A stretch of 60,000 bases of DNA from Symbiodinium natans (Eukaryota; Sar; Dinophyceae; Suessiales; Symbiodiniaceae): positions 198,001 to 258,000 of the forward strand of contig CAJNDS010002332.1 in NCBI GenBank assembly GCA_905221605.1, written 5' to 3'. The translations under genes and the position numbers were made by a program. Shown here piece after piece: positions 1 to 12,690 of this stretch; position 1 is the stretch's first letter; every line of letters starts with the position of its first letter. The notes under the pieces are model-generated. The model did no database searches, was not told the DNA's origin, and worked only from the letters and a program-made list of their open reading frames with translations.

Positions 1-544
1 CATGCAGCCGCTGGTCGGGTCGCCGACCAGCCTCACGCTGCAGCCTGCCGGCACCGCCGAGGCTGGCCGCTGTCGCAGCCGAGCCAAATGCGCACACCAG
101 GCCGATGCAGCGGCACGGCCCCCGCCCGAGCGACGCCTTGGATGCCCGAGCACGTTGCCCGTGCAAACCGCACGGCAGGCCACATGTTGCATGCGCTGCT
201 GCAGTTGGTTGGCTCTTTTACCTTGCAGCACTTTTCGGCTCGCCCACCGCATCCCTCGTTTAGGGCCAAGTTTTACTGGGCAATTGCAGACATGGAATGC
301 CAGATCTGCCACACCCGTGCCGCTGAGATGGAAGGCCGCTGCTGCCGGCCATGCATGGAGGTGGCCCGCTTACAGCGGATGGTGCATGGCAGAAGCATCT
401 GCCGGCCTGGGCCGTGCCGGCAACCTTGGCAATTTTGGTCGGAACAGTCGATGCCATCAATGCTATGGTCTATGGGCCGTCGTCTCGCAGCCCAACGCCC
501 GAGCGTGAGGAACCAGCGGCGCCTCGCGACCGCAGTCGCACCAG

Positions 545-1078
545 CAGCTCCAGCAGCACCAGCAGCTGAGCTCCAGCAGCACCAGCAGCTCCAGCAGCTC
601 CAGCAGCTCCAGCAGCACCAGCAGCACCAGCAGCACCAGCAGCACCAGCAGCACCAGCAGCACCAGCAGCACCAGCAGCACCAGCAGCTCCAGCAGCTCC
701 AGCAGCTCCAGCAGCTCCAGCAGCTCCAGCAGCTCCAGCAGCGCCAGCAGCGCCAGCAGCGCCAGCAGCGCCAGCAGCGCCAGCAGCGCCAGCAGCGCCA
801 GCAGCGCCAGCAGCGCCAGCAGCGCCAGCAGCGCCAGCAGCGCCAGCAGCGCCAGCAGCGCCAGCAGCGCCAGCAGCGCCAGCAGCGCAGCAGCTCCAGC
901 AGCTCCAGCAGCTCCAGCAGCTCCAGCAGCTCCAGCAGCCAGCAGCTCCAGCAGCTCCAGCAGCTCCAGCAGCTCCAGCAGCTCCAGCAGCTCCAGCAGC
1001 TCCAGCAGCTCCAGCAGCTCCAGCAGCTCCAGCAGCTCCAGCAGCTCCAGCAGCTCCAGCAGCTCCAGCAGCTCCAAC
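545..1078. repeat. 9-bp CAG-rich minisatellite with sub-blocks
   Basis: A tandem array of the 9-bp unit CAGCAGCNC. The variable base makes homogeneous blocks: CTC units, then a CAC run, CTC, a long CGC run, and CTC again to the end. Five of the six frames stay open through it because the unit is a multiple of three; one reads Gln-Gln-Leu/His/Arg. The block structure points to local amplification of variant units. No flanking coding sequence was recognised, so I annotate a repeat and not a polyglutamine gene. Confidence 0.9.
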
Positions 1079-1104
1079 TCCCCCACCCACGCATCTTCGT
1101 TTGA

Positions 1105-4100
1105 GGATGTTGCCCTCCTCCACACTGCCAGTGCCCGTGGCACTCCACCACCCCTCACTGCCGGTTTTGATGCCCTGCAAGCCCCGCGGCTGCGTGCAGC
1201 TTTGGCTAGTCTCGACCCTTTCTTTGCCGAAGTCGTTTTGTCGCAACCTTGCAGTTTGCTTCGAACCCCACCCCGCTTTTGCAAAGCACAACTCCGCCAC
1301 ACTCTCCACCTCGCCCGCCAGCTGATCCGGGATGCCAGTGGAGGCCACCCTTCTCCTGAATTCGTCAATGCCCCGATGTGGTGCGTGCGTGGAAGCTGTG
1401 GTAAAAAAAAAATGCCGTGGTTGTTCCTCCCACGCATGTTGCTGCACCGACCGACTGGCAGTCCGCGGATTCCAAAACCCGAATTGCAGCGAGAGCGAGA
1501 GTGAGAGCGAAAGGGAGAGGAGAGCAAGAGCGAGACTGACTGTGAGAGTGAGATGCTGGGGCTCGGTTGCATCCTTGTGGGAGATTGACAGCAATGATTG
1601 TTCGGCCGACCTACCTTGGCTGAAATTTCAGCCCGCCGGTGAGTTGTCGCTGCTGCGGAGGAATATATTAGGGTTTGCTGGTGGCACAAGAGGACGACGC
1701 TACAAAGTCTATGCTGATTTCTCTCCAGGTTCTAAAGTTCGAAGGTGTCCTCTGCGTGTTGGCTCGACTCAGACGCCACTGGCCCTCCGATGAACGAAGT
1801 ATTTCTGGGGTGGCATTGCCCAATGCGGGCCAGTTTGGCCAAATTTATGGGCACTGTCCATAGCTGGGGTGTGCGAAGGATGATCTGTAGAATGCAGCCG
1901 TGAAACAGCCAGTGCTTAGGCTCGTCCGTAGATTTACAAGTGCTGAACTTGGCCAGTATCCGTGATTTGTCCTTTCATCCTTCGATGCACATTGATATGC
2001 GAGAGAGTTCTGAGTTCTGACAGCACCTGTATGATGCTTTTATGCAGCAGAACTCCCTCAACGCATATCACACCGCACTCTAGAGTGTTTAAACTGAGAC
2101 TGATTTAGATTGGCTACTGTGGGGAGAACTTTTCGTTCCTAGAACCTCATGGTAGTCCTGATGTCTCACGGTAGTCCTGATGTGAATGGGGATGGGGAAC
2201 CTGTGTTGAAAAAGGTCTGACCTTGTCCGCAAGGACTGCATCAGCCGGCAGCGCAAAACTTGGTCCGATACTCGCCTCATCCGGAGACATTGTTCGACTT
2301 CACAGTTGTTGATCAAATGTTTTGAGTTCCGTCAGCATCAGGGTTGTGGCAGTCGTTGAGCCCATGTTTGTTTGGAGACCGATCAGTGTAATGTTTATAA
2401 TAGTTGTTCCCGTCATGCCGTACGGCACATAGGCTTTTTGAGCTCGCTCTGCGGCATGAAACGGCATCCAACGTGTCAAAGAGTCCACGAGGTGTGAAAC
2501 TTCGTGCCTGGGCCATCTTTGTCGGTTCCGGAGGAGGGTCCTGGAGGTAAGGAGGCCAGGAAGTGGGAGGATGGGGGCGGGAAAGGCGACAGGGCTGTTT
2601 CCGGCTCCTGGGAGATCCCCGGGAGTCCCTCGGTCCAAAAGTTTAAAAAGTCGAAACGCATCCGACAAGGTCTGCAGAACTTCCATATGGTGGGATCATT
2701 GGGGAGAAGATGGGCTCCTGACGGGAATCTGAGGCGCTCAGCCAGCTTGGCGCGGACGTTTGGGCCGGCGCATGAGCGTGGGCTGGTGATCTCCGTCAGA
2801 CCAGAACTCCGACCTTCGTGATGAACAACACTGGCCCCCTCCTCTCTTGAAGACGGTGTGCCGACCCTCCACGTACAACGGGGGCGACCAGTTTCTCCCT
2901 TTTTTCCGGGGCTTGCGCACTGACTTGTCGAATGTGTCGTAAGCCAGGAAAACAAAGGCAAGATTGGATCAAGTGCCGAAAGCATTGTGGAGCTGGTGTG
3001 GGTACATACTACCAGTTGTGCACCCGGTCGGCTTGCTGGATACACAAAGGCTTGCTGAAAGCCGTGCTTGTCACTCAGCAACGAAGGCCCACAGGAGAGC
3101 TAGCTGAAATATTCTCACAGGTCGGTACACTTGTACATGGGCAGTCGGCCAACGGTTCTGAAACTAGGTGCAGTTGAAGGGTGCGAAGTGCTAGCAGCGG
3201 TTTCGCAGATCCTATATCATGTCTGGGGCATCCGCCAAGATGTGGCATGGCAAGGCCTCCTCTGATGGCTCATGTGCGACCTCATGTGCCATGCTGCTAC
3301 TGACACGCCGAGTTGCACGGGTGCCGTTGCTAAGGGAAGTGGTCCCGCGCCACTGGTGGCCTGCATCCCTACACCGTTGAGGCCTTGCACCACCTTGCGC
3401 TGCCCATGCAATTTTGCATGCTCGTGTTGCTGGGTACGCAAAGCCGACTTGCCATGGTTCTGAAGCGCGCGAGCACGTTAAAGCAACATGTGTCGGGCAT
3501 AGTTGGCCAGCATGAAGGTCCCAGCAGCGTCGGCCTCCTTCAGCGTCGCATCTCGGACTCCAAGATGACATCGCCTTGCAATCGAAACTGCATCCCCGGA
3601 CATTGTCCCACAAGACATTGTTCCCTACGACTGGTCGAGCTGAGGTATTCCGTGCCTACGGTGGTTCAGGCGCCAGTACAGCTATGTGATGAATACACTA
3701 GTGGGTTACAATGTTACAACGGTCGATGTTTGAAGACGCCGGCAGCACTCAGGCCGAGCTCGTGCAACGAGGACCGGCCCCGGCTCAGCAAACAGCCCGC
3801 GCCGTGACCAAATGGGATTGCGTTGGGGTGTTGGAGGGCAACCGGGTAGCTCCTTCGAGGCTGCGGGCGTTTCTTGCCGTAGTTTCGCACCAGTACATCG
3901 CACAGTCCCCCCATTCGTTCACGTAGTGGCCTTCCATTACATGCATCTGCAGGCGAAACGACCCTCTGTGAGTATTCCAAGCACAGTCTCACACGCCAGT
4001 GACGATTAACAACAACCGCTTCTGTCAAGGAAACCTTGCCGTTGGAGGCAACCAAAAAGAGGCCATGGCGAAAACTCCCAGAATCTTTTTTGTGCTCTTG

Positions 4101-4246
4101 AGGCCAAGCCTTGAATGCCCCGTCACGGCCGCCAGCGTCATTGTTCCCTGGCATTTTTGTAATCGCATGTTGGATCCACATTGAGGCTGAAGTGCGTAGT
4201 TGGAGCGCCGGGACTCTTGCTGTTGGTCCAACGGTTGCACCGACGA
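1105..4246. other. no gene recognised
   Basis: About 3.1 kb in which no open frame on either strand carries a recognisable motif or a convincing splice-bounded exon. The longest frames overlap on opposite strands and have unremarkable composition. Confidence 0.5.
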
Positions 4247-6850
4247 AGGTCCTACTGCCCGAGCTTGGTGGTGGACACGCAGACCAGCAGCATGCCGCTT
4301 GGCAGAGACGTCAAGCAAACATGTTCGGACTTCTGGCGCGGCGGGATTGCACGAGGGTCAGAGCTTTTGAGCAAACTACGTACGTATTAGCTGAGGTTTG
4401 CGGGACACCCGGCCGCGACTTCTACGCCTCGGCATCAGGACGTGATGTGATGTAGCTCTGCGTGAAAGCTTGTGTGGCTGGATGGTTCATGCCTGAGTTG
4501 TCATCAGATACCTTTCTCGAGTCGTCCATGCCGTGCAGGCATCATTGCCCTCCCTTTTGAAGCTTTTGTGTTGCTTGTTTGTTTGATTAAAAAGTTTCCA
4601 TCCATGAAATGAGATGAATCATTATTGGCCATGGGCCTTGAACCATGCAGTCCTGAAGCTTGGAGCTTGCAGGAGCAAGCCAGCCTTGCACAACAGTGCC
4701 GCGCGACGCGCCAACAAACTGGACCCCCCGTGGTTGTCGCGCCTTGTCTCTGAGGAGATCAAGGGTCCGGATTTGAGGATGTTTGGCCTGTGCTCCCGAG
4801 CCTTTTGCATAAGGTTCCGCAAATGTATCACGGATTTCACGGTGGAACGCAGCCTCGGGGCATAGTTGCAGTTCAAAAGCGTTTTGAAATGTCCGAATGC
4901 CGAGGCATATCCATCCCAGCTCAGCCCGGCCAGCTGGCCACGCGACCTCCCGAACCAGCAGCCTGGTCCAATTTGTGCTGAGTAAGGAGCAGTGTGGTCA
5001 AGGAAGAGCGTGTCCCAAAGGTTTGAGCAGGCACCGCAAGCCATCCAAAGCCCCAAAGCCGCTGAATACAAGGCCCGGCGGAGCACTGGAAGCCCCCTCT
5101 GCACGGGAGCCGAGCACAGGCAACCCGGGCCTTTGGCACGGGTGCAAAGCTTTCAGGATGAAGGGGGCAAGGGATGGTAGGGATGGTAGGACTGGGGACG
5201 GGACAAGATGAAACAAGGCCTCGGCTGTATGGACGAGACCTAGGTGTCTAGGATGTTCTTGCCAGGTTCTAGCTGTTGATGTAGAGTATCACAGTTTCGA
5301 GCCCTCCTGCACGGGTAGACTGGTGCACCTCTGACTGCCACACTCGCCCGGCTAGTGTGTCGCTTTGCCGTGTGTTTTTCGTTTAGTCTTCGCCATAGAC
5401 GCGTAGACCCAGCCTAGACAATCCTGAAAAGGCAGAGTATCAGAAGGCGCAGACCGCACACACTTGAAGGCCAGTCCTTGACTGCACCGCCACGGCGGCC
5501 GCCGGCGTCTTTGTCACCTGACAAATTCAATAATATACAATGATAGAACTTTCGGAAAAGATGTGTAGCGCGGTTGGTGGTTGTTGTCCTTCATGAGTTG
5601 TGAGGACAAGTTTGTTGAAGTTTGACATTGTCTCGCGTTGATTCTGGATTGGTCATTCTCGTTGCGGCCGCTCAAACCATGATAATGTTCAAGCAGTGAG
5701 CCGCCTCAACTTCCGGCCAACGGAGGTCCTACTGCCCCAGCTTGGTTGTGGACGTGGCCAAAGTGAACCCTGCCCGTGGCCAGGCGCGTGGAGCAACGCC
5801 ACTCAGCACTTATTGTTGATGGTGTTGTGGGGATGGTAGGGATGGATGTCTGACGCTTAGGACCGTAGGGTGTGTACTGTACCCGCTCAAATCCCTTGTG
5901 CGCGTGCACATGAAGGGTCTCGTTCGTTTCAACTTGCCTCAAGTGCTTTGCCTATCTGCGAGTCACATCGCTCCCTAGACTTTGGACACAGAGGTCCTAC
6001 TGCCCCCCCAGCTTGGTGGCGGATGTCGCTAAAGCGAATATGCACGGTCCGACGCGTGGGTCCACGCGCCATGACGTGCAAGTTTGGGATCTCGGTGTTG
6101 CTAGAGGTTTGGATTTGGATGTGCATCCTGGGGCGACGATGATGACACCGTTTCAGATGCACGCTGCTTTGCAACAAATCCAGCACAGCTATTGCTCCCG
6201 AAGTTGCACTGAGTTGCCCAGAATGAGCTCAGAATTTGTACAACCTTTCCACAGGTCCTACTGCCCGAGTTTGGTGGCGGATGTGGCCACAAGAAATGCT
6301 GCTCAAAGATCTCAGAGCCAGACGAGAGGGTCCATGCCGCAAAGCCTGCATTTTTTAATTTCGGAGTTCCGTAAGGCGCTAGTTGAAGAAGCAGACGCGC
6401 GCATCGTGCACAACTACCTTGAATCTACCGATGGCACTGAGGTCCTACAGTCCAAGCTTTGTGGACGTTGCCCAGGCGAAGATTGCCAACGGCCAGAGGA
6501 GTGGGTCCACGCCACCAAGCTGGCTCTAGTTCAGTGCTTGCTTCGATGGTGCTCAGGATTGGGCTCAAGGGTATTTTCTGGGCATTCGGGCTCAATCAAT
6601 CGGACCTCCCTTTGCCAAAGCTCGGGCTAATCAACACGCTGCCCTTCAGTCTCGAGCCGCGCCTTAACACTACATCCCCCCCAACCCTTTTCAAAAAAAA
6701 GCCAAGTGAGTGTTTGCAACTGGATACGTTTTGTTCTAGACATGTCTGAAAAAAACTAGTAACCCTTTTCAAAAAAAGCCAAGACAGGTCCTACTGTCCC
6801 AGCTTGGTCGTGGACGCTGCCACTACATCCAGAGCCAGTTCCGTGCGCCC
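4247..6850 (+). repeat. six dispersed copies of an exon-like repeat
   Basis: Six copies start at about 4247, 5724, 5992, 6253, 6440 and 6786. Each opens with AG followed by GTCCTACTGCCC(C/G)AGCTTGG or a close variant. A second conserved patch 45-70 bp later resembles GTGGGTCCACGCC. Read as AG|G TCC TAC TGC..., the copies give related peptides such as SYCPSLVVDVAKVNPARG and SYCPSLVADVATRN; differences include third-base changes (CCC/CCG/CCA, GTG/GTT). This could be a duplicated coding exon with its acceptor or a non-coding repeat. The protein is not one I recognise. Confidence 0.65.
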
Positions 6851-6916
6851 GGGAAGTGGGCCCATGCCACCCGGCAGAATGCCAAACTCTTCCTTGGGGC
6901 TTGTTTCACCTTGAGC

Positions 6917-6998
6917 TTGGGATGTTGACCCCTTATGCTAGCAGTCCTTAACAGGGATTCTATATTATTTTTAGGAAGCCTCAGGGTGAGCATCCCAA
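6917..6998. mobile_element. MITE-like inverted-repeat element, family A, copy 1
   Basis: An 82-bp element opening TTGGGATGTTGACCCCTTAT and ending CATCCCAA. It shares AGTCCTTA.CAGGGATT with the copy at 28459. The flanks CCTTGAGC and CTTTGAGC match at 7 of 8 bases, consistent with an 8-bp target-site duplication. There is no coding capacity, so it would be non-autonomous. Confidence 0.65.
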
Positions 6999-7019
6999 CT
7001 TTGAGCTTTCGTCCATGCA

Positions 7020-7043
7020 CCCCCCCCCCCCCCCCCCCCCCCC
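7020..7043. repeat. poly-C tract (24 bp)
   Basis: An uninterrupted run of 24 C, just downstream of the family A element copy 1. Confidence 0.95.
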
Positions 7044-8025
7044 ATTTTGAGGCTGGCTGGGCGCCAGGCCATGGTGGCCACTCCCCGGAGGGAGGCTGGA
7101 GCCGATGTGCTTCAAATTCCAAGTTTCCGGAAGGCCCCGGACTCCGGAAAAGCCAAAGAGGTTGAACAGTAGTGCTGCTTGAGTTTTGGCTATCTTGCCT
7201 GCGGAGTATCGGATCTTTGCACCTAGTCTTTAAGGTTTTTGGGGGCTGCCGGCTTCAGAGGTGCTGACGGGAGCTTGGTTTCAAGGTTCGGCCCATATAG
7301 CTGGTCGGCCCCATGGCTAGTATACCTGGGCTACTTGACACAGCCTGACTCCTGAGAAAGCTTGTGAGTTCTGAGTTCCAACAGCCAGGAGCCGGCAGTT
7401 GTCCAGCACCAGGTGCAGCGCCATGCGATCTGCAAGCAACCCTCGCTCCCAAATTGCCAGTCCCTCGTGGTCGCACCTTGCCCAAGCTTGCCTTGCACGT
7501 CTTGTGGATTCTTTTTCAAAAAATGCAGCTTATCTATTATCTATGCTCATAGCGTTTCACGGTAGAGTCCTGAGACCACATCCCTGAACATTTCCTTTTT
7601 TTCGTCTGCTTATCAAGGACGAAGCCAGTACGAAGCCGTTATGGAGACCACCCAGCTGCCCAGGCATATCCAGCCTTCCAGCAGGGCCCAACAAACTGGA
7701 CGCGCGATCTTCCGAACCTGAACCTTGGATGTGTTCATGCTTTCAGGGTTTTTGTCCTGTGAGCACAGACAGAGCCCCACGCAAGCACGAAGTGCACTGG
7801 GCACGCAGAGGCCCCGTGGCGCAACTTGCGACTCTACTCTTTGCTCGTTCTGAGGCAGTTTGCTTCGGCATATTCCTCGCGGCAGCATCCGGCGAAGGCC
7901 GTCCCAATATTCTTGGCAGGACGCCCATAAACCCGCTTCCATATTTTTCTCACCATGTTTAGGAAGTCTACTGCTTGTTGTGGGGTCGTGGTTGGTGTGA
8001 GGGTGGCAGTTTGAATCACCAGTTT

Positions 8026-8056
<31 letters not shown>

Positions 8057-11000
8057 CTGCCCAAGCCCAAAAGTCCGCAAGGACGCCCGAAGCTGAAGCG
8101 ATCATGGTTGGCACTTGCACTCCACAACTCGATCGACAGGTCGGCACTGGAATGCCAAATGCAGATGCAGTGCTCGAAGGCTCTTTGGACGTTGGATGTT
8201 CAAGTCTTGGGGTGTTGTGGTAGGGATACCATGGGGAGGGGATGCCTCGCAGTTGTGTCACAGAGAAGCTCAGAGAAGAGAGATCAATATCTAACGTCCT
8301 TCGACTTGCTCTTGGCGGCCACTGCGTCTCTGACGGAGAGAACACAACTGAGGACTTGACTACCTTGGCATCGCCGATGGTGTGTCAGGCACAGCTTCAT
8401 CTGCAAGATGCACCCAAGAGCTTTGGGCTCCTCTGGGAATGATTTAAGAGGAGGCACCTCCTATGGCCTAAACTCCGCTCTCCTCTTGCCGTCTCTTATT
8501 GTAGCCTTCATGGGCGGCATGGGTTCCTCCTGGAAGGTGTGCACCACCTGGGGCTAACGCCGGATGCACTGCCGTGGGAGTCCTGACGCAAAAGTTTGGG
8601 TGCAGAAGCATCGACAGAACACGGAAGCCGCTCCCCGTCGGTAAGCCTGGGCCCAAAGGCTTCTCATTGATATCCGAGGAGCTTCTCCGCTCCTGCGGCA
8701 AAGGGCTCTTCGCCGCTTCTGCACGTGGGGAGCCACGCCCTGGCAACGCGGCACAGGAAGACCATCAGGGGTTCGGGCTGTCTCTGTTTAAGAAAATCGG
8801 GGGTTCCCCACAGCAGGGTCTGAACAGTTAGAACTCGATGTGCCGCTGCTTCGACCGGCTTCTGAGGCAAGCCCATGAAACCGTGGATCACGCGCTGCCG
8901 AGCAGCACTACGATACAGTGCGGGGATTATGTGCTTCTAACATGGAAGATGTCTCTCAAAAACACGTCGTTCAATATGCTTTTGCAATAGGTTGTTCTTC
9001 TGCATCTGCAAGCACAGTTTCTGTGCTTCTTCAAGACGGGCCTTGTTGAAAATGAACCGCGTCTGCTCGCGGAGTTGTTTTGGCACCTTTAGTCTACCTG
9101 AAGCCCTACTTCTGCTCAGCTAGATAAAGGGCTGATGTCCAAGATGCTCTAACTAAGTTCTCCGTCAGCCAACTTAAGGGCAAGCCTGAAAAAAGCGCGC
9201 GCGCGCGAGATGAATGACGTGTACGTGAACTTGGGTGCTGGGGGGAAGCCTGTGTGGATTCTTAAACATTGCCATATGGGAAGTACAGAAAGTCCTTCTC
9301 ATTGGTACCCAAAGATGCCATGAATCTCGGGTTCAGGCATGCTTAGGCCCTTAGGCCACAATGCCGGAACCCTCCAAGGCCCAAGTCTGCATAGCTCATC
9401 TCCCCCCGCAGGCTTAATCCAGGAGTCTTACGACACCACAACCGAACTTGGGGCCACGACCATGCTCCTCGCTGCCCTCAAGGCGGGGCTGGGCGGTTCC
9501 CCTCTCCGCTGTTTGAAGAGCCCTCCCTGCCAGAGACATGAAGAGACCAAGAGATGGCAAGGTGAGGCAAGATGCCAAGATGCCCCAACACGGTTTTTGA
9601 ATGTAAAGCTTGTCAAAGCCTCGGTGAGGGCCACAGCCTCGTGACAGCTTGCCTCGGAGACAGCGCCATTCTCATCCTCCGTCCTGCCCCTTCGCACTGA
9701 ATTAAAGCTGCTTGTCATTTGGCTTTGAGGTTTCGCTTCTGAGGGCGAGGCTGGGACTTGATCGGTGCGAGCCCGGATTCTGTTTGTACAGCTGGTCGCT
9801 AGTCTTCTCTTGACGCCAGGGCATGTGTAGAACTGTGGGTGGGATCTGGGTGTGCTGTGATGTAAACCTCCGGGCGCAAGAGGACCTGCCAGCTGGGGCT
9901 AGTTCTTCTCGAAGTCGCTCCCAAAGTCCAGTCGCAGCCAATGGGCGCTGCGTCGTTACGTCTCGTAAAGCTCAGGTCCCGCACAGTCCAAAACGGTAAG
10001 CATAGGGTTCCAATTCCAGAGTTTGGGAATGCCGACGCTTTGAGATTCAGAGATGCTGTAGAGCACTTTAGAACCCTCGCAGGGTTCGCAAAACCGAAGC
10101 CTCAGTTGTGTGCCTGGCCCTAAGCTTGGGGCCCCTTATGGGCATGGACACGTACATATCATCCTCTATGTCCTCCAAAAAGACATCCTAAACCCTCCAC
10201 AACAACTAGAAGCCCTTACAACCGGGCTTTCTTTTTTGTGCCCCGTTTGAGGTGTCCTTCTCGCCACTGCGCCTCCAGCGGATCTTCAAGACGGAGCCCG
10301 GCCGCCCCCTGGCCCAACTAAGGTTGTTGCTTCCAAGAACTCTCCTCCTGCTCCATCTTGCTATCTTCCTTCCTATTTTGCCGAAGCGTACAGAGCATGG
10401 CCAAGCCTGCGCCATTGCTGGCATGGCGCTTGAAGAGTCCCAAAGGGCGTAGTGTCACCTGCCTCGCCTTCTATGAGACGTGGCGCCCCAGGTTGCACTG
10501 GCCCAGTGACCCATGCCACAGCTCCAAGCCTAGAGTCCAAAGCCCCAGCAAACAAAAATTTAGGGCCTTTTTCGGACGGCTCGAATCATACTGCCTTAGA
10601 GGTGAAGGATTCAGCTTTCAGGTGCCATCGAGTCCCTTGTGAAAAAAAGATGGAGTTTCGCTCCCTAACCCACGCACTCGCTCATCTCGCTCACGACCTC
10701 GCTCCAACAACTCTCTCGCTTACAGCATACTCACTCACTTGCCGGGGTGCAATCGCAGGTGTGGTAAGAACATTGTCGCCAGAGGCAGCCTTCCCCTGCC
10801 CGACCAGCTTTCTAACCCTTGATGACTGCAGACTCTCCATCCCAACCTGCGATGAGCCCTGCCTGGACGTTTCATAGCTCATTGCCACAGCACTTGACTG
10901 TCCCCTTGTTTCAGCACTTTTGAAGCTTCGCTCGCTCTACCTTCGACGTGAAGAACTGCCCGTGAGCCGAAATATTCGAAGCCTTCCCCCCTTAGGAGGC

Positions 11001-12660
11001 AAACAGCAAACTTTCCCCAGAGGCTACGACGAAAGGCGGCCGATCCAAATCCAGCGCCTTGAAGGCTTCTCGGCTTCTCCAGGACTGGGAGCTTCGGGGG
11101 CTCAGCTCAGGGAAGTCTGACAGTGGCCTTGCCGTTGCATGAGCCTTGGTGAAGCCTTGCGGCCGTGGAGGGGCCATGGTGCTAGCAGGGCAGGTGGCTT
11201 CGAAAAGCCATGAGCGTTAGCCGCTTCAGTCGCTGTACGATAGCCGCCGTAGCCGCCGTAGCCCCTTTAGCCTGGCAGCTTACGGTAAAGGGCCGTTGCC
11301 TTGTGAGCAAGGCTTGGATGGGATCAGCGCGGAAGAGGCCGGGTCTGACTTGTAGCTTTGTCAATCAGGAGGGCTCAGCACTGCAGCCCAACCTTGAGCT
11401 TGAGGCAGCACAAGGCCCCCCTGGTTTGCTTTGGGAGTTGTGACGTTGCGACTTCGCTCTTCTTCACGTAGTTCTCGTAGCATTTGCAGGGGCATCTCCA
11501 TTGTGTAGGTAGGCTCATAGACCGAAAAGACAGCGCAAGAAGCCGTTGGCTTCTCTGTGCGGCCAAGGAAGCTCCGAAGCCTTGGCCCCTGAACCACTTT
11601 CCAGTGTGGGGCTTGCCAGTCAGACTTGTATCAGGAAAGCCACAGGACAACCTTCCTCACGCAAACCTTGCAACCCTCAAGCCCAGCCAGCTAAACCCAG
11701 AGTCCGGGACAGGTCATTGCAGGTGCGGCCGTGGCCGTCACACCGATTCAACCTGGCGACTTCCTGGTACTTGGGACGGATGGTTTGCGGCTGGGCATGA
11801 GCTTGAGGGACAAGTTGCATGCATAGTGCGACACGCATCGTGCCAGCTCTTCACCTCCCGGCAGCAAAACCCCCTCTGGACCTGTCCGAAGTCTTAGGTT
11901 CCTAAGTTCAGGAGGCCCCTGAAGCGAGAACACTTTATCCGAGTCATTAAACGTGCACCTAGGTTCGACAACCTTTCAGACCTCGACGTGCAGCGCGTCG
12001 TCGAGCGCTGCTGCCAAGATGTGGGTGGCAGGCCCCCAGTGCTTTGTAGGTTTTGGGAGCTTCACAAGGGCGGAACTTCAGAACGGCTGGAGAAGCCCCA
12101 AGCCCCACTTCCCCAAACAAATCTGATCCCACACAAACCCCTTAAAGCAACCCCTTGGTCAGCTTTTAAACAAGCAGACGTGAGTCTTTGTACATGCGCT
12201 TGATTAAGTGGCTTTGTGTCAAAATCTAGGCAGTGATGTCTTCGGCACCACGGGTCGTTTGTTGCAGACGCAGACAGTGGAAACCTGTTGAAGGGCATGA
12301 GCTTTGCATATTGTTTTGCAAGTCGAAGTACGACCCGCTTGTTACACCATACAGTTGTCCGGTGGCTCAGTCACCACCTCAGTGCTGCTGGTATCAAAAC
12401 GCGTATTCTCACTTGCTAGTTTTGCAAATGCAGATAGTTGCCTCCTGCTGGATTCCTGTCCGAAGTTGCTTGCGGCCGTAGACCCCTGAGGCCAACCCTT
12501 AACCCTTGAGAACCCCAAACCCCAAAATCCTATGCGCACAGGGTGCCTTAGAGGACCTCCCCCCCTCTCGGAGGATCGAGGAGCTTGAAGAGACTGCAGC
12601 AGCTTCTTGCCTTGCTGGGCTCAGGGTGTGAATCGGGGAATAGATTTCACTGGGCCCCTT
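7044..12660. other. no gene recognised; poly-C and GC repeats
   Basis: No protein motif or splice-bounded exon could be supported on either strand. The stretch contains a second poly-C run (8028-8057), a short alternating GC run near 9196-9208 and a short GTAGCC-type repeat near 11240-11270. Confidence 0.5.
8028..8057. repeat. poly-C tract (30 bp)
   Basis: An uninterrupted run of 30 C. It is the second such tract within about 1 kb. Confidence 0.95.
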
Positions 12661-12668
12661 GGAAGGCT

Positions 12669-12690
12669 AAAACCCTAAACCCTAAACCCT
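12669..12690. repeat. interstitial telomere-like repeat
   Basis: Three tandem CCCTAAA-type units (the complement of TTTAGGG, the plant-type telomere repeat reported for dinoflagellates). A second block of two units follows at about 12744-12757. Confidence 0.8.

Noticed and set aside
463-1689. Long - strand frames rich in Leu, Ala-Gly or Cys-Trp
   Set aside because: They are translations of the 9-bp repeat in other frames, with no unique domain on either side.
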